The notes under the pieces are model-generated. The model had not been told where the DNA came from, made no database searches, and saw nothing but the letters and a program-made list of their open reading frames with translations. DNA of 64,000 nt from Symbiodinium natans (Eukaryota; Sar; Dinophyceae; Suessiales; Symbiodiniaceae), in NCBI GenBank assembly GCA_905221605.1, contig CAJNDS010002313.1, positions 1,112,105 through 1,176,104 on the forward strand, given 5' to 3'. The position numbers and the translations under genes are program-made. Position 1 is the stretch's first letter; every line of letters begins with the position of its first letter. This document shows, in pieces, positions 1 through 11,900 of this stretch.

Positions 1-537
1 ATCAGCCGTAAAACCCAGAAGGAGCCCAATCTCGAAAAGCAGTCGAATGACATGTTTGCAGGATGCATGTTGAGCCCGTATGTTCGCACAATGGGAACGT
101 GCGTAGCTGAATGCTACGCAAAAACAAATATGAAAGAGAATGTTTCTAGACACACTTATACCTTTCAAAGCTCCTCGACCCGTGAACCCGAAACCCTGAA
201 GCCTAAACCTGAATCCCTGAACCCTGAACCCTAAACCCTAAACCCGAAAGACCTGGCTGAGGTTCCATGCCATCTGCTTACTGTTGGTCAGCAGAGACTG
301 TTACAAAGGGAAGTGAGAGGAGTACCTTGGGATGTTCCCCCCCTTATACTAACAGTTTTTTTAAATTGGGTTTAGGGTTTAGAGTTTAGGGTTATTCTAG
401 TACCCCCTGCGAAAATCCCTATTAAGGATTGTTCGTATATGCGGGAACGCCCCAAGGTTTACCCTTCTTACCAACACAATAAACAAAACTGTTCTTCGTG
501 CAATGTAAGATTACGATACCGACCACTGCAATACCAA

Positions 538-667
538 TCTACTATTTGCTTAAGAACCCCCCTCAAAAAAAAAAAAAAGACAGTCAATGATAACAATTCT
601 ATATTACACTCATAATAATAAGGAAGAGCATCTTTAAAACAATGGGGTTCTTAAGCAGATGGTAGTA
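538..667. mobile_element. Inverted-repeat element family 2 (CTATTTGCTTAAGAACCCC ends)
   Basis: Ends TACTATTTGCTTAAGAACCCC and GGGGTTCTTAAGCAGATGGTAGTA. Other copies: 11101-11206, 46079-46270, 50044-50114, 52111-52211 and, diverged, 56324-56416. The C-run and A-run just inside the left end (and the T/G runs inside the right end) vary greatly in length. Confidence 0.72.
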
Positions 668-993
668 TTCCTTCATTCCCTACTCGCCAACAGTAAGCTC
701 GATGTACGTTAGCCGCTGTGGCTTGCACAGCAGCAGATCTTGCAAGTTGCAGGCTCTCTACAACCCTGATAAGCCTCCTGGGCGAACATGGTTTAGGAAA
801 AGGTTTAGGGTTCAGGGTTTAGAGTTTAGGGTTCAGTGTTTAGGGGCTCAAGTTTATCTCTGTGGCGGGATTCACCCCAAAACCCGAAATCCGAGACCTT
901 GAGCAATTGAACTTCTGGCACAGCTCATGCGGAGAAATGAAGGACCCTATAACCCTATAACCCTAAACCCTAAACGCTAAACCCTATAAAGAA

Positions 994-1081
994 ATGGCCA
1001 AGAGCTTGCAAGGCTCTGCAAGACCTGCGAAGGAAAATCGCAGCCCTTCAGCCGGTGTTCGACCTCGGGAAGCAGTTGAAG
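994..1081 (+). CDS. Isolated plus-strand candidate exon
   Basis: From the acceptor TTGCAAG|G at about 1012 it reads ALQDLRRKIAALQPVFDLGK QLK to a donor AAG|GTTTAGGG at 1081/1082. It opposes locus B, and the minus strand also has an acceptor-like CTTCGCAG|G here, so the strand is unresolved. Confidence 0.3.
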
Positions 1082-1554
1082 GTTTAGGGCTTGGGTTTTC
1101 GGGTTTAGGGGTTCAGGGTTCAGGGCTTGGGGTTTGCCCTAAGGGTCCATGTACCTCAATAGGGCCTGAACGTACTTCCTATTTAGGGACTTTGGGGCCC
1201 AAGTGTATCACAACAAGGCGCATGGACCCTTAGGGTTAGGTTCGGGGTCTATTTAGGGGGTCAAGGTTCGGGCCGAAACCCTGGATTCTAAAGAATACAG
1301 GGGTTTGGGAGCGGCAGAACTTACCTAAGGTGTTGCAGGGGTTCAAGGCAGAGGGGTTCTTCGGACAGAGAAACCTTTGGGTTTGCTGTCTCAAGATTCG
1401 GGGTTTCAGGGGGTGGGGGTTTCAGGGAGTGAGGCTTTGGGAGATACCCCTAAGGGTCCATGTACCTAATTATTATATACTTGGGCCCCAAATACCCGAT
1501 ATAGCAAGTACTTGAAGGCCCAAGCATTCCCCTACTTGGGTACATGGACCCTTG

Positions 1555-1675
1555 CAAGGAGGCCCCCCTACTACTCTAACTATAGTTAGGGGACTTATAG
1601 TCTAAGTTAGGATCCTTATAACCCAATTTAGGGTCCTTAAAAACTCTGCTTACAACTAGGGGGGCCCCTCCTGGT
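1555..1675. mobile_element. Inverted-repeat element family 1 (CAAGGAGGGGCCCC ends)
   Basis: Terminal inverted repeats CAAGGAGGGGCCCC/GGGGCCCCTCCTTG around TATAGTTAGGGGACTTAT, GTTAGGATCCTTATAACCC and GGGTCCTTA. Length about 105-140 bp. Other copies: 18825-18938, 34135-34232, 36587-36688, 51660-51782, 57057-57194, 57424-57556, 57966-58088 and 60982-61113. A non-autonomous MITE by structure; the transposase is unknown. Confidence 0.75.
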
Positions 1676-1754
1676 AGCCCTAAACCCTAAACCCTAAACC
1701 CTAAACCCTAAACCCTGAACCCTGAACCCTGAACCCTGAAAGGGGGCCCCTCCT
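1660..1754. repeat. Telomere-like tract at the end of a family 1 element, 13-bp direct repeats
   Basis: GGGGGCCCCTCCT occurs at 1660-1672 and 1742-1754, with CCCTAAA then CCCTGAA units between. Confidence 0.6.
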
Positions 1755-1869
1755 TCTAACTAGGGAAGCCCCTCCGAGTAGGGTACCAGACCAGTCCGAG
1801 TGACCAAGTCGGCGTCGGTTGGGCTAAAGCCGCCGGGCCATCCTGGAGCAGGGCGATTGTTCTTAGAGG

Positions 1870-2012
1870 CCCTAAACCCTAAACCCTAAACCCTAAACCC
1901 TAAACCCTAAACCCTAAACCCTAAACCCTAAACCCTAAACCCTAAACCGCGAACCCGAAACCCGAAACCCGAAACCCTAAACCCTAAACCATAAACCCTA
2001 AACCCTAAACCC
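1870..2012. repeat. Telomere-like tract, (CCCTAAA)n with CCCGAAA variants
   Basis: About 20 units with a block of CCCGAAA near the 3' side. Confidence 0.95.
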
Positions 2013-2845
2013 TATAAGCCCTAAATCATAAATGCTCAGCGCGCACGCAGGCTGTAATAAGGATAGAGCTGAAAGTGCATGAGCCTCGTGAAAATTCAGT
2101 CCTAAACCAAGACCCCAAACCCTGCCAGGCGCGTTACACACCGCGGGACCTTTCTTCCTTGAACCCTTACAATCCTACACGCATTTACGTACTTTCTTGG
2201 CGCTGGGGCCTTAACCCTACACTGCCCCACAGCCCTAAGAACGACAAACCTCAGCAGAATAAAGAAGGCAAGCAAACCTCGGGCCTGCACCTTCCAATGG
2301 CTAGGGTTCAGGAATTAGGGTTTAGGGTTTAGGGTTTAGGGTTTAGGGTATGGGACCAACATTCCATGACAGTTCCAGCTTTGGGGTATGCTCTCAAGCG
2401 AGAACATATGCGCAAGGGGTACCACCAAACAGTAGAGGTCCCGTAACCCTTGCCAAGGGTACCCTCCCCTCATTTTGGGAAACTTCCAGTTCTGAGTCAG
2501 ATATTTTCCTTGGTAGCCCAGTAACCATAATAAGGTAAGGACACCCGTTTTGGGTTGGTTTCTTCATAAGGGAACCCATGACAAAACAACGGGCAGAAGG
2601 GTGGGTACCAAGTCTCAGGGTACGAAAACATGCTCGCTTTTCGTGCATGCGACCGGCTTCAGGCCGTGAAAGCTGAGAACGATTGATCTTGAAGTCTTGA
2701 GCCATGCCTACCCAAATCCTAAACCAAAAACCCTATTACCCTGAGTCTATACGAGTGTAGGGTTTCGGCGTTAGGTTTAGATTGGTTTGGGGGTTTAAGC
2801 CCATGGAGTATATCAGACATCTTCTGTTTGGTAGGTGTTTCAGTC

Positions 2846-2900
2846 CTTTTGAAGGGCTTTCTGGCTGTAGCCAAGCTGCCAGGCAAGGTGGACTTCGGTG
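2846..2900 (-). CDS. Locus B exon, 17 codons
   Basis: In the phase set by the previous exon it reads PKSTLPGSLATARKPFK; another frame gives VHLAWQLGYSQKALQK. Acceptor GTTTTCAG|C, donor AG|GACTGA (GA type). Downstream exons and stop not found; candidate open pieces lie near 2.65 and 0.72 kb. Confidence 0.45.
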
Positions 2901-5900
2901 CTGAAAACTAAGACGGCTTGGGGTTATAAGGGCGTGGGATTTGGGCTCAGGGTTTGGGGTGCTTCGCGGACCCATAGCTATAAATTTCCCCCGACCAGCG
3001 CCTTGAATTTCCCCCGACAAGCGCCCTGAATCCTAAACCCTAAACCCTGAACCCTAAATCCTAAACCCTAAACCTTAAAACCCCCTGACGATTGCTGGCC
3101 TTATGAAGCTCTCCACAGGCGTCGGGGGCGGCGCGCCCGCCGACTCGGCCTGCTCTTCTGCCTCCTCCTGGTATGGGGCGTTACTTAGGGTTTAGGGTTT
3201 AGGGTTTAGGGTTTAGGGTTTGGGGTTTGGGGTTTAGGGTTTAGGGTTTAGGGGGGGGCGAAGCATGGGCCCTGCCCTTAATTTGGAGACCCTACCATCC
3301 CTTTGGGTCTATGTACCTAAGTAGGGAAGACTTGGGCCTTAAAGTACTTCCTATTTAGGGACTTTGGGGCCCAAGTGTATCATAATAAGCTACATGGACC
3401 CTTAGGGTACGTAACCCTTATATACTTTATATATTAAGGGCCCATACTTCGGATTCCTATAGACAAGGGTAAGGGACCATACAAGGGCCATGGTGTTCAG
3501 ACTCCGCGCCAGGCAAAGGGCTTAGGGCTTAGTAGAGCTAGGGACTGAAAAACGAGTGGTAGCAGTAGGTTAAACCCTAAACCCTAAAACCTAAACCCTA
3601 AACCCTAAACCCTAAACCCTGAACCCTGAACCCTAAACCCTAAACCCTAAACCGGAGCTGAAGGTTCTTGGGAAGTCCTCCTGCTTCTTCTGCAGGTCCT
3701 TCTCTTGTTTCCGCCGGTCACGCCGGCCCTGCACCGATTGAAGCAAGGTTTGGGGTTTAGGGTTTAGGGTTTAGGGTTTAGGGTTTAGGGTTTAGGGTTT
3801 AGGGTTTAGGGTTTAGGGTTTAGGGTTTAGGGTTTAGGGTTCGAACAACTTGTGGCATTAGGTCTATAGGGTCTTGAACCCTCAGCCCTCAACCCGGATA
3901 TGCTTTACGAGTAGACTCTGGAAGAAAGGTATATAACTTTTAGGTATGAGTAGCCAAAATAGGAACCCAGGACAGAAAAAAACAAGTATCCAAAGCCCAG
4001 TTCAAAATTGGATGGTAAGAACCATCGAAAGTACTCCTCGGCTATCATCCTCTTTCTCCTCAAATGCTAACCTCCCTCCCCCACTGATCTCACTATAGTG
4101 TCGCACTCGCTGTTGTGTATCTACCCGCTAGAATCCAATGTTTCGGGCTTATTTGGTTTCCTGTTGGGGTCTCCCGCTACAAAGTTACCATTTGTTTATT
4201 CAAACGTGGTGTATTCTACTTTGTTTGAACTCCACTTGTACATGACTGTCTGCCACTGCTGGTTGAATGTTCTCAACCGGGAACACTTCAGGCCTTCAAG
4301 CCCTGAATCACTGAAGGCTTTAAGCTCTAAGGGCCTTGGCTTCAGCAGGACAAGACACGAGCACCTACTTCTGAGTGTGGTACCAAACGATCAGCTGAAG
4401 CCCTCAAATGATCGAGCAACATAGCAGGACAAAAGGAGTTGCAGGGCTTCAGATTTTAAGGGCCTTGTTTTCAGCCCAGAACCCAGAACCCTAAACCCTA
4501 AACCCTAAACCCTAAACCCTAAACCCTAAACCCTAAACCCTAAACCCTAAACCCTGAACCCTGAACCCTGAACCCTGAACCCTGAACCCTTGTTTTCAGC
4601 CTAGCCAGGCCACACCGCAACTTGTCTGAGGGAGGGGGGGGCTACTAACGCGAGCATAGTCTAGGAGAGGGGATTGGCAGGGTATTGCTTAGTGCCCCGA
4701 CCCATTGCGATGCAGTGGCTAAAAACGTGCCTCAAGCACAGGCACAAGCCCAATTCCTAAACCCCAAGCTCCTAAACCCCAAGCTCCTAAACCCTAAGCT
4801 CCTAAACCCTAAACCCTAAACCCTAAACCCTAAACCATAAACCCTAAACCCTAAACCCTAAACCCTAAACCCTAAACCCCTAAACCCCTAAACCCCTAAA
4901 CCCCTAAACCCCTAAACCCCTAAACCCCTAAACCCCAAACCACTGATCAGGAGAGCCATGGCTGTCAACTTGGGCTTCAGGGTGCAATCGCTCCTACGCT
5001 CCCCCCCCACCCGGCCAAAAACCGCAAACCCTAAACCCTAAACCCTAAACCCTAAACCCTAACCCTAAACCCTAAACCCTAAACCCTAAACCCTAAAGCC
5101 TAATTAACCCTAAACCCTAAACCCCAAGCTGATGAAGCAAACATCCTAAACCCGACCTCCTTAAATCCTCCTTAGTCACTTGAACCCGTAACCCTAAACC
5201 CTAAAACCCTAAATCCCAAAATCCCTAAAACCCTCAAACCCTCAAAAGCTCATGGGGCCAAGCCTGCCAGGGGTCCTAAACCCTGGGCTCTAAACCCTAA
5301 GCTACTTAACCCTAAACCCTAAACCCTAAACCCTAAACCCTAAACCCTAAACCCTAAACCCTAAACCCTAAACCCTAAACCCTAAACCCTAAACCCTAAA
5401 CCCTAAACCCTAAACCCTAAACCTTACAAAACCCGAACCAACTCCTGGGTCCAAGCCTGCCAGGGGTCGAAAGCCAGAGACCGCAAGTTTTGGGACCGGC
5501 TCAGCACCCGGCTCTCCCTGGGGGGCCCAGTTGCAGGAGAGCTAGGGTTTAGGGTTTAGGGTTTAGGGTTTAGGGTCTAGGGTTTGGGGTTTAGGGTTTA
5601 GGGTTTAGGGTTTAGGGTTTGGGGTTTAGGGTTTAGGGTTTCGAAACCCTAGACCCTGGACCCTAAACGCCACTGAAACCCCAAGGGTTTCAGAGTTTAA
5701 CGGACTGGCACCTCCGAAGCGCCATACCCTGAAACCCGGAAACCCTGAACCCTGATCACCCCTAAACCCTAAACACGTGGGAACCAGCTTGGTCCCCGGC
5801 TGCCCCCTGCGGCGAAGCATGCCGGGCCTCGGGTTTGGGGTCTAGGGTTCGGGTTCTCGGTTAAGGGCTTAGGGTTTAGGTAGGGGGAACAGGATTTGTA

Positions 5901-8900
5901 CGCGTCAACTGCAGTTTTGGGGTTTTTGTGCTTTTGTTTTTTTTGGGTTTTAGGGTTTTGGGGTTTTAGGGTTTTGGGTTTCGGGGTTTTTGCTTTTTTG
6001 AGCTTTAGGGTTTGCGGGTTTTGGTTTGTTTTGAGTTTAGAGTTTAGGGTTTGGGGCCTAGGGTTCATGGAACGGTCATGATTGGAGCCCGCTTTGGCAT
6101 GAGATGGGGTGTATATCATGTTGCAGGAAGATGGACCCTCTCAATAAGGACCCTGTTCAGAGGCCCAGAAGTAGGAATACGAGGGGTCCCCCCCTAAACC
6201 CTAAACCCTAAACCCTAATCCCTACACCCTGAACCCTAAACCCTAAACCCTAATACGAGGGGTCCCCCTTAAGCGATCTCAGAACACCCAATCTCGGACC
6301 CTGCCATTGGATGGGATTTTTGGGGCTTAGGGTTTAGGGTTCAAGGGCAACAAAATAGCATGTAGGGAACCTTAAACCCTAAACCCTATCCACCCTAAAC
6401 CCTAAACCCTAAGCCCTAAACCCTAAACCCTAAGCCCGAAACCCTAAACCCTACAGGGTATATCGGAGCATGGGTGCAACCGCCTAACCCACTCATCTCC
6501 TGAAACCTTGATCCCTATACCCGAAACCCTAAACCCTAGACCCTAAGCCCCTTAACGTAGGCACTAAATACTAAACCCTAAATCCTGATCCCTAAACCCT
6601 AAACCCTAAACCCTAAACCCTAAACCCTAAACCCTAAACCCTAAACCCTAACCCCCATACACCCAGAGCTTTTAACCCCAACGCCCCAAACGCAGGTGCC
6701 CCAGCTCTATCGGAGGGAGCTTCCATGGCCGCTTCTGTGGAGCTGCCTTTTTAGGGTTTAGGGTTTAGGGTTGAGGGTTTAGGGTTTAGGGTTTAGGGTG
6801 TAGGGTGTGTGGGGATAGTGGTTTAGGGTTTTCGGGCAACTTTCTTTTCGTTGGGGACAGGGAGGGGTGCATTTGAGGGCAGAGGGAGTTGGGGATTTGG
6901 GGTGTAGGTGTTGATGATGAGATCTTGGGTTGGGGGAGATCTTCTGTACCAAGTCCGAAAACCGAGACGTGTGCGGCAAAGGCTTATAGGGCAGGGTCGC
7001 GGAAAAGAGGAAAGGCAAAAGACACACGGGGGGGGGTTAGGGTTTAGGGTATTATAGACCCTAAACCCAAAGCCATGGTACAAAGACATTCAACTCTCGA
7101 GACTCAGATCTGGAACCCCGGAAAATGATAGACACGCTGCGGCCACCCACCCCGACCCTCCCCCTTTCAAACAATAAAGAAAGACACAAGCACAAGCACA
7201 GGCACAGGCACAAGCACAAGCACAAGCACAAACAGAAGCAGACACACACACACAAACAAACAAACAAACAAACAAACAAACAAACCAACAAACCAACAAA
7301 CCAACAAACAAACAAACAAACAAACAAACAAACAAACAAACAAACAAACAATGATGAAATGACAACAGCTCAACAGAAAACCACTCTGCCTGCCCATCCC
7401 GCAGACTAAGAGGAGAAAGAAAACTTTTCCCAGGGTTCAGGGTTTGTAGCGTTTGGGGCAGGCCTGCTCCTCGGCGTTCTTCTTCTCGTCAGGGCTCGCG
7501 CCTGTGTCAAGCCGAGGAAAGCCTACGTAATTAGGCCCAGGGAACTCATTCGAAGAAGCTTAGCAGAACATAGTAAGTGCGACAAACAGACGCTATAGCT
7601 TACTAATTACTGTAGCTAAACGCCAACATGGGATACAACTTATACTCCTGCAAACAAGCTCTACGTGCCAAGTTGCCAGAGCCGGACTTTACAGACATCC
7701 CTGAAAGGGTAGCTGTACTAGCAGCTCCCTGGATGAACTCTACACCGCCTCAACCCTACACAACCAACCCTCAACCCTAAGCCGCAAAACCTCCAGCCTA
7801 AACCCCAAACCCTGGGGTACGATCTTTTTTTTGGCATATCAAGTTGCATTAATTAAGGGAACCACCGCAAAGAAGGTAGGTAGCCCCTGAAACCTATTGA
7901 AAAGGCCCCCGACCCTAAACCCTAATACCATACCCACCCTAGCAACCGTAAACCCTATAGACCCTAAATGCTACACCCGGACTGCGGGCCTGGGCGTGCC
8001 CCAATTCTCTATGACGCTAGTCGGGGTGTACTAGGGCACTTTTTTCCTCGAGCAAGGCATAAGCAGGGCATATTTGGGCTTGATACTGGTTATGCCCCCT
8101 GGATCCTTATGCTAGAGCCACCAACAGACTTTGAAGAAAGGGGAATGTGGGCCTATTAACCTTGGTGAGTGTGCGTATGGCCAGTTCTCTAAAAACCGCC
8201 CCTTGTTCGGGCACCCTAGATAAGGCTCGTATTCTAATCGGTATCCATTAAGGGACCCTCATTTAGGAAACCTACCATATTGGATCGCACTCTACACTCT
8301 AAACGCTGGTTGCCAGCCTTCCATGGCGGATGGCGGACATGGGACCCCCCGGCGCAGATCTTCGCCGGCAATGCGCCACACCTGGGGAAGGGGCTTCAAG
8401 AATACGGTTCAGGGTTTAGGGTTTAGGGTTTGAAGGGGGCAGGAGGACGAGGGGAGGGAGGAGCGTCGAATTTAGGACGGATTTAGGCCTTTGCATGATG
8501 GCTTGCTGGGGCAGGCGCTGCGCGCTGCAGTGAACCCGGTAGGCGCTGCCAGTACCTCCACACAAAGCAGCGAAACATCCTGCATGGCGTCCGCATATAG
8601 CACCTTGACCGCAGACACATGAATTTCTGAATAGTTTTTTTTTTACAGCGAAAGCGAACTTCGAGGCACATTGTGCAGTGCTCTCATGAGCTACAGAACT
8701 GTATGAGCACGCTCCTACTTCTGAGGGCGGCGCAAAGGGACAACCCTAAGACATGTATAGCAAATTCACAAGACAACCCATGGCCCCTCATGGCAGCAGT
8801 GCGCAGCAGACCTTACCATGAGTTCTGTTGCCCTTGGATAGCGACCCATGCCAAAAGGAGTCAAGCAACGAGCGCCTTCCTCGAATTCCTAAGCCCCATC

Positions 8901-11900
8901 CTGATCCCCAAGACCTTACACCCTAAACTCTAAATCCTGCCCCGGCTTGACCCCTTAAGACCCCTCTGAAAAGAAAGCTTTCCTGCAGACGATCTTCTTA
9001 AACCCAGGAAAGGACAACACAAAATCCCAAGGTCCTACGTAGCAGAAACCCTAAGCCCTGGTTGTTCTAGAAACCCAGGGCTACTAACCCCACTCCTCTG
9101 AGGGCCCCCACCCCAGCGCGTTCAGTGCCGGAAGGAGATCTCGAAGCTGTGAGGCTGGGATTCGCCAAGCCTGGACCCAACAGTCCCAGAACTAATGTGG
9201 AAGATTCCGAAAATAGGGGGTACCCCGAGTTTAGGGTTTAGGGTTTAGATAGGGGTACCCTTATAAGGACCCTAAATTGGGCTATAAGGATGCGGACCCT
9301 ATCAACCTTGAACCCCGAAAACTCGGGGTTGCTTGGGGGCTTCTCCGCGGTGAGGCTCGGGATTGAAAAGGGCTGCCGGGTCTTAAGTTCTGGGCGGAGC
9401 TGAGGGGCGGCAAGAGAAAGAGAGAGAGAGAGAGAGCCAGGCAATGAAGATAGAAGCCTTAAACCCTCAACCCTGACCATCAACCATAAACCCTAAACCC
9501 TAGACCCTGAAAGAAAGAAAGAAAGAAATAAAGAAAGACAGAAAGACAGAAAGACAGAAAGACAGAAAGACAGAAAGACAGAAAGACAGAAAGACAGAAA
9601 GACAGAAAGACAGAAAAGTGAGCGAGCAGTGCCCGGGCGCCTTCACGTGCTGCATCCTCAGAAAATGCCGGAGTGTAGGGAGTAGGGCTTTAGGGCTTTT
9701 GGGGTTTTAGGGTTTGCGGTTTTAGGGTTTAGAGTTCAGCGTATCATAAGCATGCCTCTTTCAAGCCCCTACCAATCGAATTCAGAATAGTAGGGACGTA
9801 GGATTTTTGGGGTTTAGGAATTAGGGGTTCAGGGTTCTGGGGGTAACCGGTTGACGGTTTAGGGCGGAAAGTATCATCCATGATGCCATGGGTAGCTAAG
9901 CGTAGCAGATGACGGGAAAAAGGAGCTGATACCGTCCCCTGAAACAAAGAAGGGCCAACATCCTCCCGAACGACACTTTCGCAGCTTGGACTCGTTTCAG
10001 GGGTTAGGGTTTAGGGTTTAGGGTTTAGGGTTTAGGGTTCAGGGTTCAGGGTTTGGGTTTAGGGTTTAGGGTTAAGGGATGGAAGCACATCTCCGCCCGC
10101 TCTTCTTCCCTGCATGCTCGAATGAATCATCCGCACAGGCCCCTCCCCTAACATTCACACGCTTACAGTGAATGTCCCTGAGCGCTAGTCCCTCGACACC
10201 CCTGAACCCTAAACCCTAAACCCTAAACCCTAAACCCTAAACCCTAAACCCTCCTAAGCCCTCTTAAGCCCCCACACCCCAAAAAACGCCAACCCTAAGA
10301 AGAGTCGACAACCCCAAAGACACAGAATGAGAAAGCAGAGTATCAAAAAAACACATATCAACAAAATAAAGAGCATCAACAAAACATATACACAAAACAT
10401 GGAAAAACAACAAAAAAACAAAACAAGCAGTAGCAATGAACAATCATATGTTTACAGCATTCGAATCTCAGGCAGGGGCAGCATGAAGCCCAGGCTGCGT
10501 CGGAACTTCGGCCTTGTGCGTACAAGGGAAGCTGAAGGGGGGTTTGGGCAAGGTTGTGTTTAGGGTTTAGGGTTTAGGGTTTAGGGCTTAGGGTTTGGGG
10601 TTTAGGGTTTAGGGTTTAGGGGATTAGCGTTCAGGGATTATGTAGGGTTTAGGGAAGTTGCGGATAAGGAGGCTCACCTAGAACGGCGGACCTGTTCAAC
10701 GAATAAGTACTTACTATGGGGGGATTTGGGTTAGATGGGCAGGGATGATATGTTACGAATGATGTAACCCCTGAACCGTAAATGCTTGGGCATGAGAGAT
10801 TTGGAGTTTCGGAAAGGTACCAGGTCTTGGGGTATTGTAATGTTTCGGGTCCCAGGCGGACGGGGAGGGGCGGGCTTCACGAACAAAAAAAGCCTTGGCG
10901 GCCCGCATGAAACCGCACCTGGATAGAAGATTCAGAAGCTTCGAGTACGCACTAAAAAAATAAACACAAACACCAAGCAACAACATGATTGACAGCTCCG
11001 AACACCCTAAATACCCCCCCCCCCAAAAAAAAAAAAAAAAAAAAAAAACCTCGTGAAAGTCCTCAACTCTGAACCTCAAGCTCGGCGCAACTCCTCTTCT
11101 AGCATTTGCTTCAGACCCCCCCCAAAAAATATAATAACATATTCCTGATAAGCGCAATATAGGGATTATTATTTCATACTTTTGGGGTTCTTAAGCAAAC
11201 AGTGCTTTCGCCCCACAAAGTATCTTGGCCACGCTGCGTGTAGAAGCCCATGCTGTGGGTAGCCCAGCAGCAGGCCTCAGCGATTTTTTGTTGGAGGCGG
11301 AAGGCCTGGGGCTTCCGGAAAAGCTTTTTGCCTGCAGCACACAGACCAGATCTGCACAGGAAAGAGATGGTGTGTGTGTGTGTGTGTGTGGAAGACCCTG
11401 TGTGAGTTGCGCTGACTAGATGGCCAAAAAGCCCTCTGACAAAAACAATGAGTCCTAACATCGCTTTAAACCCAACAAACCCTAAACCCTAAACTCTAAT
11501 CCGAAAATCCAAAGGCGCGACTTACCAGAGTCTCAGGGTATCTTGGGTACAAACCTTGCGGAACACATGAACCCTGGAAGCCCTAAACCCTGAACCTTAA
11601 ACCTAAACCCCAAACCCTAAACTCTAAACCCTAAACCCTAAACCCTAAACACTAAACCCTCCCCCCTCCCATACCACAAGATTCCTTATACTAGGGTCTA
11701 TGGAACACAAGAGCTTTTCGAGCTGAACTAATTGTCCACCGTGTATCCTAAGCCCTAGAAGCCCTGAACCCTTGCTCATGTACTCTCCAAAATCTCTGCC
11801 TGAAACAGCTCAACCCGTTGTTACTAAGGCAGTATAGGGTGTTGGAGTGTTCGGGTATACAACCCCTCAGACCCCCACCCTCCCTCTAAGCCCGAAACCC

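Noticed and set aside
1870-2012. A true chromosome end (telomere)
   Set aside because: Tracts are short, degenerate, in both orientations and scattered over the whole window between exons and elements, so they are internal telomere-like sequence.
4098-4424. 108-codon plus-strand ORF
   Set aside because: No splice context, no motif, and it ends in tandem-like GCCTTCAAGCCCTGAA words; probably chance.
7061-7409. Long open frames on both strands across the CACAAG/CAAA array
   Set aside because: Frames through a microsatellite have no stop by composition alone; translations are simple repeats.
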